From contig NC_092673.1 of assembly GCF_964355755.1 (NCBI RefSeq), positions 11,597,001 through 11,661,000 of the forward strand: DNA of 64,000 nt, written 5' to 3'. The notes beneath the pieces are model-generated. The model was not told the DNA's origin. It worked only from the letters and a program-made list of their open reading frames with translations, and did no database searches. Positions 61,901-64,000 of this stretch are shown here, one piece after another. A program made the position numbers and the translations under genes. This DNA comes from Antedon mediterranea (lineage: Eukaryota > Echinodermata > Crinoidea > Comatulida > Antedonidae). Position 1 is the stretch's first letter, and the number at the start of each line of letters is the position of its first letter.

Positions 61901-62668
61901 CTAAGACGTGTGTTATGTCATGGTTGTCTGTTTGTCCGCCAACTCTCTATTTTTAACTTTTGGATAAATATGTTGATGATTAAAAATTAAACTAAAATCT
62001 TTGTCTGTTTATCCTTCAATGTATTTATTTATTATATGTATAAATTCAACTTTCAAGTAAAGACCCTATACTGTATGTTGAACAGTTGTAAAAAATTGTA
62101 AATTAAACGAACACTAATAAGAGTCAAGACCAGGCTAAAGTCAACAATTCAACTGTATGTCTATAATAAAGAAAGAGTTTAAAGAATCGGCCAGACAAAA
62201 GTCGACAGGAAAAAATGTTTAGGTGGCAAGACATTACAATGAAGTTAGGTAGACAGGCTAGATTCAGGAATTAGGTGAGCAAATAATCTGAAATCACAAT
62301 TTACAGGCCAAATTTACCCATTAAAAGTGCGACTCGTACATCAAACTACGGTAGTATAAAATAAGCTGGGCATTGACATTTTTTAATTTTCTGTGTTTGA
62401 GCAACATAAACCTTATTTCAAATTAAAATTTACTATTATAGCAATTCCAAGAACAACTCAAGAGCAGTCATCTTCAAGCCAACCACCTCCCTACCAACCA
62501 ACATCAAATGGATATGCAGGTTACAGACAGGTACCAACCAGTGGTGTTAATGGTTATACTGCAGCAGCAGGCAATCATGGGCACATGAATGGATTTGGAC
62601 CAACTATCAACCCAAATGGAATTCCAATGAATGGTATGATGAACAGTGCTGATCTAGCTATGGTTTGA
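10872..62668 (+). CDS. TGFBR3: Betaglycan-like TGF-beta co-receptor, 12 coding exons, 791 aa (gene-level entry)
   Basis: Coding exons: 10872-10944, 16050-16393, 33322-33490, 34689-35002, 46970-47141, 47398-47690, 50787-50981, 51877-52176, 53204-53336, 53723-53773, 60550-60654, 62442-62668. All introns are GT-AG, phases agree at every junction and the total is 2376 nt. Order of parts: signal peptide (1-24), membrane-distal orphan domain (about 25-357), ZP domain with a glycosaminoglycan-type linker (about 358-640), short stalk, one transmembrane helix (about 691-712) and a tail of about 79 residues. Vertebrate betaglycan, about 850 residues with the same order, binds TGF-beta and inhibin and presents ligand to type II receptors; it has no kinase, and none is seen here. 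Near the membrane GIAFAAF and ALWYI-like words match betaglycan closely. Endoglin is the vertebrate paralogue, but the GAG-type acidic linker favours betaglycan; this copy may be co-orthologous to both. Introns range from 256 bp to 16.9 kb and are full of transposons, yet the frame is intact, so the gene looks functional. Confidence 0.93.
10945..16049 (+). other. Intron 1
   Basis: 5.1 kb, gtatgt...tttcag. It contains a minus-strand LINE fragment (about 11640-12950). 12951-16049 holds no gene that I can support. It is AT-rich with TAGGCCTA words, a short GC-rich stretch at 14066-14105, and a run of TACGCGTA/GCGTAGC-type words at 14180-14290 that reads as a decayed short tandem repeat. Confidence 0.7.
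11640..12950 (-). pseudogene. 5'-truncated LINE reverse transcriptase (Jockey/CR1-like)
   Basis: Open frame 12919-11777 (380 aa, minus). Visible reverse-transcriptase blocks are DFSKAFDKLSHNLLLLKL, SGVPQGSILAPLLFNIF and the catalytic FADD box in CLMFADDLKIYK, followed by the thumb region and a C-terminal tail rich in Y, F and C. This is the arrangement of Jockey/CR1-clade non-LTR retrotransposons. The reading frame carries on just upstream of the first Met (QHGF words) and then meets a stop, and no endonuclease domain is present, so the copy is truncated at its 5' end, as is usual for LINEs. It lies antisense inside intron 1. Exact ends are not visible. The rather intact frame suggests a fairly recent insertion. 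Confidence 0.85.
16050..16393 (+). CDS. TGFBR3: Exon 2: orphan domain, first half of repeat 1 (residues 25-139)
   Basis: Acceptor tttcag, donor TTG/gtaagt, entering in phase 1 and leaving in phase 0. It begins just after the signal peptide with CSADVQHCYL. The strongest family match is LVFVLRSDDPVTWNIRTS, which aligns with the VVFLLNSPHPLVW patch near the N-terminus of vertebrate betaglycan; the exon ends LPRIL, continued by VS in exon 3 (vertebrate LFLVSEGS). There are no N-glycosylation sequons in it. It acts outside the cell, in the membrane-distal ligand-binding orphan domain. Confidence 0.9.
16394..16677 (+). other. Intron 2, first part
   Basis: Start of the 16.9 kb intron 2 (16394-33321; gtaagt...acag). 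AT-rich, and I see no feature before the retroelement remnant at 16678. Confidence 0.6.
16678..17070 (+). pseudogene. LTR-retrotransposon protease-region remnant
   Basis: One open stretch (16678-16875) contains TRFLGVKIKPS. A shifted frame from about 16870 contains GETNITFTRDSKDLTF, LVVKNLDVVSYLPVYVF, EQNDISIRP and, after another shift, ADGTTYV. That order resembles the retropepsin region of Ty3/Gypsy-like polyproteins, where a conserved DxDVLAG-type word precedes PFM..NDI.(I/V)RP. At least two frameshifts and stops break it, and no reverse transcriptase or LTR is seen nearby. Family placement is from memory of the motif order and is tentative. Sense orientation within intron 2. Confidence 0.5.
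17398..17470 (-). repeat. Short LINE-tail-like sequence with (ATTT)n
   Basis: Read on the minus strand, a unique sequence ending in GGATGAAGATG runs into AAATAAAATAAATAAATAA. A short A-rich tandem repeat at the end of unique sequence is typical of a heavily 5'-truncated non-LTR element. No coding remains are present. A similar ATTT tract lies at 48600-48625. Confidence 0.35.
18391..20020. other. AT-rich filler inside the 5.9-kb element
   Basis: No gene that I can support. Open frames here (for example 19568-20020) start without a convincing Met and are low-complexity, as expected by chance in DNA this AT-rich. Confidence 0.5.
20029..21310. mobile_element. hAT-like nonautonomous element, near-perfect 8-bp target duplication
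   Basis: The left end reads AGGGGCGGATCCAGGA and the right end, inverted, reads AGTGGTGGATCTAGCGG. Flanks are GAATGTGC (20021-20028) and GAATGTGT (21311-21318), an 8-bp duplication with one mismatch. GGGGCGGATCCAG-type termini with 8-bp duplications fit hAT elements. Subterminal sequence is very G-rich, with GGGGGCCAAGGGG-like runs on the left and a poly-G run on the right. No transposase ORF, so it would need one supplied in trans. Confidence 0.65.
21370..22710. repeat. Hairpin-headed dispersed repeat, copy 1
   Basis: It opens with a 10-bp-stem hairpin, GATGGTACGC / GCGTACCATC, around an 11-nt loop TCGCTTCGCTC. The same hairpin and about 1.3 kb of following sequence recur at 58392-59648 (shared words include CCCACAGATGGTTCTCGAA near the start and CCCTTACGTAAATTTATAT at the end). 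No ORF of substance and no target duplication found. Terminal hairpins occur in several element types, so the class is open. Confidence 0.65.
22815..23603 (+). repeat. Tandem array of a ~175-bp unit, about 4.4 copies
   Basis: GGAGGTTTGCGC marks each unit; the GAGG step falls at 22851, 23024, 23199, 23376 and 23550, so periods are 173, 175, 177 and 174 bp. Each unit also carries GAAATCAGTAATTTT, a CACCCAAAAAA run and TTGTCTCCCTATATAG. The last unit is cut short and ends in doubled TTTGCGCAG words. Copies are very similar apart from homopolymer length, which suggests recent expansion. Confidence 0.85.
24159..24817. mobile_element. MITE A, 659 bp, 27-bp perfect terminal inverted repeats, TA duplication
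   Basis: The left end reads CCGTATATTTCGGTGTATA, continuing AGTCGCAC; the right end is its exact reverse complement over 27 bases. TA flanks both sides (24157-24158, 24818-24819). Inner partial copies of the end (GTGTCTTATACACCGA at about 24212, GGTGCGTCTTATACATCGA at about 24732) look like subterminal transposase sites. No ORF. A decayed end of the same type lies at about 62318-62351. Confidence 0.85.
24863..27032. mobile_element. 2.17-kb element with CAGTGGGA ends and ATTA target duplication
   Basis: The left end is CAGTGGGACAGCCACT and the right end, inverted, is CAGTGGGAAAGCCACT. Both are flanked by ATTA (24859-24862, 27033-27036), and the uninterrupted relative at 4880 keeps a single ATTA. 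It was therefore inserted with a 4-bp duplication. A word CTCCGACTATTCA occurs inside at about 25258 and 26690. No transposase visible. A four-base duplication is used by few superfamilies, and I do not assign one. A fragment of the left end recurs at 51003-51238. Confidence 0.75.
27215..28118. mobile_element. MITE C, 904 bp, 25-bp perfect terminal inverted repeats, TA duplication
   Basis: The left end reads CCGTATTTTCCGGAGTATA, continuing GGTCGA; the right end is its exact reverse complement. TA on both sides (27213-27214, 28119-28120). Repeated inner words TATAAGTCGACCCCC at about 27247 and 27305, and inverted at about 28040, again look like subterminal binding sites. No convincing ORF. Confidence 0.85.
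28119..30730. repeat. Repeat-derived intron sequence with CTTGTCC and GCGAGTTCCG words
   Basis: CACTTGTCC-type words cluster at 28640-28700 (including CTTGTCCCCGGACAAG, a palindrome) and at 29808-29870 (including CTTGTCCTCGGACAAG), bracketing about 1.2 kb, which suggests element ends. TTTTGTCCAGGCATAATTA is tandemly duplicated at about 29081 and 29133. CTTATCAGAGGGTGCGTGT is duplicated at about 29999 and 30092. GCGAGTTCCG-type words at about 27187 and 30545-30710 may be the ends of the insertion that splits the foldback copy. No gene seen. Confidence 0.45.
30863..33321. other. Intron 2, last part
   Basis: No gene supported. AT-rich sequence, with a (CTA)n microsatellite at 32899-32926. Short open frames on both strands look like chance. 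Confidence 0.5.
33322..33490 (+). CDS. TGFBR3: Exon 3: orphan domain, second half of repeat 1 (residues 140-195)
   Basis: Acceptor taacag, donor CAAG/gtgaag, entering in phase 0 and leaving in phase 1. It begins VSRQSTVNS. DDLLEWVDKKYPIATYAKI followed by HISIMV aligns with the HLLNWARKEYGAVTSF..L and IYIKVGED patch of vertebrate betaglycan. There are no long runs of hydrophobic residues, as expected of a folded extracellular domain. Confidence 0.88.
33491..34688 (+). other. Intron 3
   Basis: 1.2 kb, gtgaag...ctacag. It contains the 25-bp tandem repeat at 34186-34310 and otherwise AT-rich sequence with no other feature. Confidence 0.7.
34186..34310 (+). repeat. 25-bp tandem repeat, five perfect copies
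   Basis: The unit ACAGTAAGTGCATG, continuing TGGGTATATGT, is repeated at 34186, 34211, 34236, 34261 and 34286, with a partial sixth start at 34311. Copies appear identical by eye, so the expansion is recent or actively homogenised. Each unit contains GTAAGT, the consensus 5' splice-site hexamer, in the transcribed sense. Confidence 0.95.
34689..35002 (+). CDS. TGFBR3: Exon 4: orphan domain, first half of repeat 2 (residues 196-300)
   Basis: Acceptor ctacag, donor CAG/gtaatt, entering in phase 1 and leaving in phase 0. It starts EMHDDQNSTC with one N-glycosylation sequon (NST). IEGCILPQ..., VYVIEHTQ and ILILKSNDPSVIWEV with GSIAIQ match the vertebrate EGCVMSS, VHIIEL, LILILKCKKSVNWVI and GSLKII words in order. 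The ILILKSNDPSVIWEV stretch also resembles VFVLRSDDPVTWNI of exon 2, an internal repeat. Confidence 0.92.
35003..36959. repeat. Intron 4, first part: AT-rich repeat sequence with DR1 words
   Basis: No gene seen. 35900-36450 shares style and words with the foldback arms (ATGGCC, TGACCTTTGACCT, 'gggctcaaatt'). It holds perfect DR1 nuclear-receptor sites at 35933-35945, 36112-36124 and 36253-36265, so it is probably a diverged member of the same family. Confidence 0.5.
36962..38988. mobile_element. 2.0-kb element with GGTATCCCAATG ends, TA duplication
   Basis: The left end is GGTATCCCAATG (36962) and the right end is CATTGGGATACC (to 38988), flanked by TA (36960-36961, 38989-38990). The right 1.1 kb is a near duplicate of 8077-9193. 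The left 0.5 kb resembles 39413-39930 and 39944-40380. The inner part carries GCGCGCGGATTTCGGCTCG and CGGCCGCCTACATAG words that recur in the other copies. Short minus-strand frames are kept in both long copies but look like no known transposase, so I treat the element as noncoding. Confidence 0.75.
39151..39330. mobile_element. ~180-bp palindromic MITE with TTAA duplication
   Basis: Left AGGGTCTTTCACACCTGTTC and right GAACAGGTGTGAAAGACCC are inverted copies, flanked by TTAA (39147-39150 and 39330-39333); one base at the right end is missing relative to the left. The middle carries further inverted words (CCACGCGGCTA / TAGCCGCGTG; CGAACATCAATG / CATCGACGTTCG), so nearly the whole element can fold on itself. 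TTAA duplications fit piggyBac or Kolobok families. No ORF. Confidence 0.85.
39413..41800. repeat. Diverged copy of the GGTATCCC family with a duplicated left end
   Basis: The left end TA-GGTATCCCAATGAAAAA occurs twice in tandem, at 39413 and 39944, each followed by about 0.45-0.5 kb of near-identical sequence. The first copy has a ~30-bp segment that is missing from the second. From about 40600 to 41740 the sequence parallels 37860-38790 in a diverged form (TATTTAAAGCCTGATAACAT, GCGCGCGGAAATCGGCTCG-like words). The right terminus is not clear. No ORF. Confidence 0.6.
42010..42360. repeat. Perfect 24-bp palindrome and tandem duplication of ~135 bp
   Basis: ACTATTAAACGA/TCGTTTAATAGT at 42010-42033 is a perfect palindrome. 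It is followed by two copies (about 42048-42182 and 42183-42315) of a unit starting TTTGTGTACGAAAAAAAAAA and holding CTAGTACACAAATTA and ACAGCGCCAC words. A third start, ATTTGTGTACGA, is at about 42347. TTTGTGTAC and GTACACAAA within a unit are inverted, so each unit can fold. Confidence 0.75.
42835..42986. repeat. Long imperfect hairpin, ~69-bp arms, 14-nt loop
   Basis: The left arm 42835-42903 (AATGAATGTTATATTCGTG ... TTAATATCAAC) pairs with the right arm 42918-42986 (GTTGATATATAACC ... CATAAACATTCATT) with only a few mismatches. It could be a tiny foldback MITE or, if transcribed, a long hairpin RNA on either strand. I see no target duplication that decides between these. Confidence 0.8.
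42987..43908. other. Intron 4 between hairpin and satellite
   Basis: No feature supported. AT-rich, with only short chance open frames. Confidence 0.5.
43909..44712 (+). repeat. 62-bp satellite array, 13 copies
   Basis: CCATTTTCAGTTAATTA recurs at 43926, 43988, 44050, 44112, 44174, 44236, 44298, 44360, 44422, 44484, 44546, 44608 and 44670, exactly 62 bp apart. Each unit reads GTGTGCGTCATCAGAATAAT, then ACACCGGGCCATTTTC, then AGTTAATTATCGCCCTGG plus ACCACC. Four neighbouring units (about 44440-44640) share the variant CCCTTGATCACC, the mark of local unequal exchange. It lies inside intron 4. Confidence 0.97.
44713..45209. other. Intron 4 spacer
   Basis: No feature supported. AT-rich sequence between the satellite and the TTAA element. 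Confidence 0.5.
45214..46826. mobile_element. 1.6-kb TTAA-flanked element, Kolobok-like ends
   Basis: The left end AGGGGGATTCTGGGTTTAAA and the right end, inverted, AGGGGGGTTCCGGGTTTAAA, flanked by TTAA (45210-45213, 46827-46830). Kolobok elements have TTAA duplications and purine-purine-G starts, which fits; piggyBac is the alternative. No transposase is evident. CCGATCGTC words at 45948-45982 link this region weakly to the 6934-7539 family. The right end lies only 143 bp upstream of exon 5. Confidence 0.75.
46970..47141 (+). CDS. TGFBR3: Exon 5: orphan domain, second half of repeat 2 (residues 301-357)
   Basis: Acceptor cttatag, donor GAAG/gttaga, entering in phase 0 and leaving in phase 1. 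It starts SNGKVNCQDD. NLIQDLEKQYGGLVQYLVV with NRVEVTLE aligns with vertebrate NLVKWALDNGYSPITSYTM and RFHLRLEN, and also with the DLLEWVDKKYPIATYAK part of exon 3. One N-glycosylation sequon (NLT). The alternative AG two bases downstream would put a stop codon first, so this start is firm. Confidence 0.9.
47142..47397 (+). repeat. Intron 5 with a degenerate GGTGAAAACATGT minisatellite
   Basis: The shortest intron (256 bp). From about 47233 to 47338 it is made largely of degenerate units of 20-25 bp built on AGGTGAAAACATGTACCTC-like words, at least five copies. They lie between the donor and the acceptor pyrimidine run. Confidence 0.7.
47398..47690 (+). CDS. TGFBR3: Exon 6: linker and ZP-N module (residues 358-455)
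   Basis: Acceptor tttttag, entering in phase 1, leaving in phase 0 at GAG/gttggt. It begins APDVPRPPNF, a proline-rich hinge, and then enters the ZP-N fold. Three cysteines lie in HTQCNST, SGCNATMND and VGKCGMQI, at the positions of the vertebrate words VKCDNEKM, PTCKAKMNGT and NGCGTR. Sequons: NST, NAT and NDT. The donor GTTGGT departs from GTRAGT; reading through it gives an in-frame stop at 47796-47798. Confidence 0.9.
47691..48350 (+). other. Intron 6, first part
   Basis: Retention of this intron would add about 35 residues (GLFKDTFHTFF...) before the stop at 47796. A polyadenylation-type AATAAA lies at 48098-48103. Nothing else is supported here. Confidence 0.5.
48351..48594 (+). repeat. 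5S-rRNA-derived SINE or 5S pseudogene
   Basis: AAGCAACATGGGGCCTGGTC, AGAGCTTGGATGGGAGAC and TGAGTGCTGTAGAGCTTGG follow, in order and spacing, the 3' two-thirds of metazoan 5S rRNA (AAGCAGCGTCGGGCCTGGT, TACTTGGATGGGAGACCGC, GGGTGCTGTAGGCTT). The part matching the C box of the internal promoter is present with changes, and the first ~45 nt of 5S are missing. About 170 bp of unrelated body follows (GGCACTGCTGACTC ... CTGGCAATAGTTTC), so a SINE3-type element with a 5S head is more likely than a simple pseudogene. Sense strand of the host gene. Confidence 0.75.
48595..48905. other. AT-rich tract with (ATTT)n, intron 6
   Basis: A (ATTT)n run at about 48600-48625 could be the tail of the SINE or of a minus-strand LINE fragment. 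The rest is A-rich with no other feature. Confidence 0.45.
48906..49917. mobile_element. 1.0-kb TTAA-flanked element, Kolobok-like ends
   Basis: The left end AGGAAAGGAACACCCT and the right end AGGGTGTTCCTTTCCT are exact inverted copies (16 bp), flanked by TTAA (48902-48905, 49918-49921). The purine-purine-G start with TTAA fits Kolobok. It is richer in CpG than its surroundings, with GTGACGTCAG, TCTGACGTCAC and GATTGGCTAA (CCAAT-type) words near both ends. Overlapping open frames on both strands (minus 49535-49167, 122 aa; plus 49300-49548) show no transposase motif I recognise. Confidence 0.85.
49922..50786. repeat. Intron 6, last part: repeat also present inverted at 57190-60120
   Basis: 50077-50220 (AGGTGATCATTTAGAATA, TTCTTTCTGTACAC, TTATCTCAAAAAGT) is the inverted counterpart of about 59990-60120. 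50650-50695 (ATGCATCAGGTCATAGGATG) is the inverted counterpart of about 57194-57243. TTCACTATTTGGTGAGTATT at about 50573 recurs directly at about 51764. One perfect CRE, TGACGTCA, is at 50598-50605. No gene besides the exon that follows. Confidence 0.6.
50787..50981 (+). CDS. TGFBR3: Exon 7: ZP linker with GAG attachment site (residues 456-520)
   Basis: Acceptor ttttag, donor AAG/gtaatt, phase 0 at both ends. It opens VHYTPESKVID and then carries EELGSGSLPDDEDDSDG: a Ser-Gly (S474-G475) with acidic residues before and a dense acidic run after, the arrangement xylosyltransferase prefers. Vertebrate betaglycan carries its heparan/chondroitin sulfate at Ser-Gly sites in the same acidic stretch of the ZP linker. 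Next comes EVRCRYPV, holding the fourth ZP cysteine (vertebrate VVFNCSL), then a Ser-rich run. Both ends are phase 0, so skipping this exon would keep the frame and remove the GAG site. Confidence 0.92.
50982..51876. repeat. Intron 7: truncated CAGTGG element and a tRNA-like SINE head
   Basis: 51003-51238 matches the left 240 bp of the 24863-27032 element (ACAAATCGTGTCAAATTTC, TATTGTCATGTAAAATTAAA), starting 21 bases after the exon 7 donor; the right end is missing. 51541-51603 resembles a decayed tRNA: GTTTGGTGTAATGGTTATG (A-box-like) and GAGATCCTAGTTTAATTCC (B-box-like). CACTCTGAGAGTGCATACC lies between them. Confidence 0.55.
51877..52176 (+). CDS. TGFBR3: Exon 8: ZP-C module (residues 521-620)
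   Basis: Acceptor ttgtag, phase 0 at both ends. It starts VCTGPKCPKVALQFSV. SCSVSSLNG, DYYIIENGCSP, YEVTCKVAIC and KTEKHSQ match vertebrate QTCFISPYS, HYTIIENICP, LQCELTLC and KMEKHPQ in order, so the ZP-C cysteine set is kept. The opening CTGPKC adds a CX4C pair that I do not recall in the vertebrate protein. One sequon (NET). The donor CAG/gttttg is poor but is the only one that joins in frame to the Cys of exon 9. Exon read-through ends at a stop at 52228-52230. Confidence 0.9.
52177..53203 (+). other. Intron 8
   Basis: 1.0 kb, gttttg...gacag. AT-rich with an (ATT)n microsatellite at about 53121-53142. No other feature. Confidence 0.6.
53204..53336 (+). CDS. TGFBR3: Exon 9: end of ZP-C and start of stalk (residues 621-664)
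   Basis: Acceptor gacag, donor AAAA/gtaatt, entering in phase 0 and leaving in phase 1. CPNRKTTMPCTLQG places two cysteines where the vertebrate protein has PKCVPPDEACTS. Then come VEKDFGKTYSIYFEPN and a hydrophilic stalk, NLKSETHEK. No clear furin-type RXXR cleavage site is seen in it. Confidence 0.85.
53337..53722 (+). other. Intron 9
   Basis: 386 bp, gtaatt...ctcag. No feature besides the splice sites. Confidence 0.7.
53723..53773 (+). CDS. TGFBR3: Exon 10: Thr-rich juxtamembrane stalk (residues 665-681)
   Basis: A 51-nt microexon with acceptor ttctcag and donor TTG/gtaagt, phase 1 at both ends, encoding NELKDVTTPTESPATL. The Thr/Pro/Ser content suggests an O-glycosylated extracellular stalk. 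Its length is a multiple of three and its phases are equal, so it can be skipped without loss of frame. Support is from phase agreement and position rather than from sequence conservation. Confidence 0.75.
53774..53950 (+). other. Intron 10, start
   Basis: gtaagt donor of the 6.8-kb intron 10. A GCAGTAACCAATGCTTCGCACTG-like word at about 53875 echoes GCAGTAACCCGTGCTCCGCAC at about 56240, which suggests linked repeat ends. Confidence 0.4.
53955..55806. mobile_element. CRE-rich repeat bounded by hairpins and inverted TTAGTTATCCGC words
   Basis: CTCGTCACTTTGACGAG (a small hairpin) and TTAGTTATCCGC stand at 53957-53986; GTTATCCGCTACTAAGCGGATAAC (10-bp stem, 4-nt loop) and TAGTTATCCGC's inverse stand at 55778-55803. 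The inside contains an imperfect tandem duplication (GCGCGTGCGCGCGTAAC at 55148 and 55440, period 292) and degenerate longer repeats (CCATATGATGACGTCACAA at about 54370, CCATACGATGACGTCACAA at about 54724). Perfect CREs (TGACGTCA) lie at 54378, 54555, 54732, 55320 and 55612. No ORF. Confidence 0.6.
55807..57189. other. Intron 10, middle
   Basis: No gene supported. A GTAACCCGTGCTCCGCACGG hairpin word at about 56243 hints at a repeat end. The short open frames look like chance. Confidence 0.45.
57690..58306. mobile_element. MITE D, 617 bp, TA duplication, GACGCGGGTATAAG ends
   Basis: The left end is CCGTACTGACGCGGGTATA and the right end, inverted, is CCGAACTGACGCGGGTATA (one mismatch in 24). 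TA on both sides (57688-57689, 58307-58308). A second inner TTCGGGTATAAGCCCA at about 57717 repeats the end word. 57900-58250 carries a block (TTAAATTTCTTTGGTACATT and following) shared with the GGTATCCC family. No ORF. Confidence 0.82.
58392..59648. repeat. Hairpin-headed dispersed repeat, copy 2
   Basis: Same orientation as 21370-22710, with the same opening hairpin (GATTGTACGC / GCGTACCATC, one mismatch) and the same last word, CCCTTACGTAAATTTATAT. It differs from copy 1 by many small indels. It lies 85 bp after the end of MITE D. No gene. Confidence 0.65.
60121..60549 (+). other. Intron 10, end
   Basis: AT-rich, with palindromic TAGCCTAGCC words near 60275. It ends in the acceptor tttacag. 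Confidence 0.5.
60550..60654 (+). CDS. TGFBR3: Exon 11: transmembrane segment (residues 682-716)
   Basis: Acceptor tttacag, donor ACAG/gtattg, phase 1 at both ends. It encodes VINGLTTIQ, then a hydrophobic run VVGIAFAAFLMGIFFVAAI of helix length, then WYIHMHT. Vertebrate betaglycan has VMGIAFAAF...ALWYIYSHT at the same place; this is the most conserved stretch of the gene. It fixes the protein as type I single-pass. Exon 11 can be skipped in frame (105 nt, 1-1 phases), which would release a soluble product with the cytoplasmic tail attached. Confidence 0.95.
60655..62441 (+). other. Intron 11
   Basis: 1.8 kb, gtattg...attatag. ACATGTGCTYCACAC.GTAC words at about 60797 and 60990, and GTGTTTGGGC-type words at 61330-61510, look like decayed repeats. 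62318-62351 (AGTGCGACTCGTACATCAAA then CTACGGTA) looks like a decayed end of MITE A. No gene. Confidence 0.5.
62442..62668 (+). CDS. TGFBR3: Exon 12: cytoplasmic tail and stop (residues 717-791)
   Basis: Acceptor attatag, entering in phase 1; TGA at 62666-62668. The tail is rich in Gly, Asn, Ser and Pro, with no enzyme domain. QPPPYQP (731-734) is a PPxY motif, the ligand of WW domains such as those of NEDD4-type ubiquitin ligases. RQVPTS (745-750) matches RQQVPTS in the vertebrate tail. The C-terminus is SADLAMV, unlike the vertebrate SSTA, a class I PDZ ligand. The tail is about 79 residues against about 42 in mammals. Confidence 0.9.
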
Positions 62669-63620
62669 AATGCTCATGTGGTTGTAACATACACTAAAAA
62701 GGCAGCTTAGTGCTCCAAACCAACACAATTATTAAATGGACATTTCAGGTTTAACTCTCAGGAACAGTAAATTAAATTTTCTACTGCGTCACTTCGCACC
62801 TGATAAACAAATTATGACCAACATGTTTGCTAAAGCAGTATGGTTACCAAAATATTATTAGTAATTACTGTATTAGGAAATTATTTTATCTTGGGAAGAA
62901 CCATTTTGGAACAATCTTGTAATGCAAGAGTGTTTATATTTATAATAGAATTATTCAATAAAATCAGGGATAAAATGTATAATTATACTCTGATTTAAGT
63001 GGCAGTCTTATGTTTTTGACAAAGTGTTTACACCTTAAAATCACCTCAATTATTAACTAATGCAGATAATGAATGAAAAAATATACAGTATTTAATTGGA
63101 CAGGTGTTGGTGATTTTAATCAATTCATTTAAAATAGATATTTAAAAAATAGCAACATCTATTTAATAATCAAGTGAAATTTGTACGGGTAGTAATATTA
63201 AGAAATAGAAAATTTCAAAAATATGTCTGATCAAGACTGTCATAAAAGGAAGTAATGTAAATATTGTAAAACTTTTGGAATTTTTTTTTTTCATTTATTT
63301 ATTTATTACTTTGTTGTGGCAGGGTTATTTAATATGTGCTGCCATGTATATACACCTTGGATTTTGTTCTATCAAACTTACAGAGACCCAAGCCTATTGG
63401 CTAGAAGTAGATTTTCAATGCACATATTTGCATAATTTAATTGTTACTATCAGTTCACAATGTGGATTTTGATCATTTCAGAATCTAATTGCATTTAATG
63501 TTTTTCATAAATTGCATAATATATATAGTATGGAAAACATTTTAACAATAATTGTCGCATACACAATGATATTGTAAATGATTTTTGAAAACAAATAAAC
63601 ATACTTGCAAAGATTATTTA
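62669..63620 (+). other. 3' UTR with two candidate polyadenylation signals
   Basis: AATAAA occurs at 62957-62962 (about 290 nt after the stop) and at 63594-63599 (about 930 nt after it). Either could end the message. The sequence is AT-rich and no ORF of note follows. Confidence 0.5.
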
Positions 63621-64000
63621 AAATGTAGATAACATTTCCAACTGACAATTAGCAATGGAAAATAGTATTATAAAATGTAGAAAATATCTCTTTAGATTGA
63701 AAAGGCTCAGGGTTACTATCTGGGAAGGCTTTAGAAGTCATTTAAAATGTAACAGGAAAGTTTGTAGTTGGTGATTCTACCTCAATATCTATTAAATGCA
63801 TGTGATGCGTTTCTCGTGATACCGATGACAAGATACTATAAGCAGAAACTCCACAACCAGAATTGTTGCACCAAACTTTCAAAATATAATTGCCTAGTTG
63901 TGCTATTTTTCAGTAGGCATATTTGGTAGATTGCTATCTTCATAATTATGCATTGTTAAATGATTTTGTATTGCCTGTTATCTTTGTTTTGAGTAAAGTG
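63621..64000. other. Downstream flank
   Basis: I see nothing here beyond AT-rich sequence. Confidence 0.5.

Overview
The window is AT-rich animal DNA with GT-AG introns and many stacked transposable elements. It holds one recognisable host gene: a complete, spliced, plus-strand betaglycan (TGF-beta receptor type III) homologue. I join 12 coding exons (10872-62668) into a 791-codon frame. Every intron phase agrees, the summed coding length is 2376 nt, and the order signal peptide / orphan domain / ZP domain / transmembrane helix / short tail matches the vertebrate protein. No vertebrate-type repeat is seen and palindromic TAGGCCTA words are frequent, so a non-vertebrate deuterostome, probably an echinoderm, is my best guess. 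That is an inference from style, not a proof.

Layout. 1-10.6 kb: intergenic, filled by a ~4.2 kb inverted-repeat (foldback) element with a broken transposon ORF at its centre, a Mutator-like foldback inserted into the end of another element, and a dispersed-repeat copy. 10.6-10.94 kb: 5' exon with the signal peptide. 10.9-16.0 kb: intron 1 with a 5'-truncated minus-strand LINE. 16.05-16.39 kb: exon 2. 16.4-33.3 kb: intron 2, with a retroelement protease remnant and a multi-layer transposon nest. 33.3-35.0 kb: exons 3 and 4. 35.0-47.0 kb: intron 4, with a TA-flanked element family, a 62-bp x 13 satellite, a long hairpin and a TTAA-flanked element. 47.0-53.8 kb: exons 5-10. Intron 6 carries a 5S-rRNA-derived SINE and another TTAA-flanked element. 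53.8-60.5 kb: intron 10, with a CRE-rich repeat, a TA-flanked MITE and a hairpin-headed repeat. 60.55-62.67 kb: exon 11 (transmembrane) and exon 12 (tail and stop). 62.67-64 kb: 3' UTR and flank.

The gene should make a membrane-anchored co-receptor that presents TGF-beta-superfamily ligands to the signalling receptors. Points most worth a second look are: (i) the orphan domain built from two copies of a two-exon cassette with identical 1-0-1 intron phases; (ii) a cytoplasmic tail longer than in vertebrates, with a PPPY motif and a kept RQVPTS patch; (iii) two unusual 5' splice sites whose read-through would give soluble forms; (iv) nested transposons whose insertion order can be read from target-site duplications; (v) transposon families carrying perfect nuclear-receptor DR1 sites or perfect CREs into the introns.
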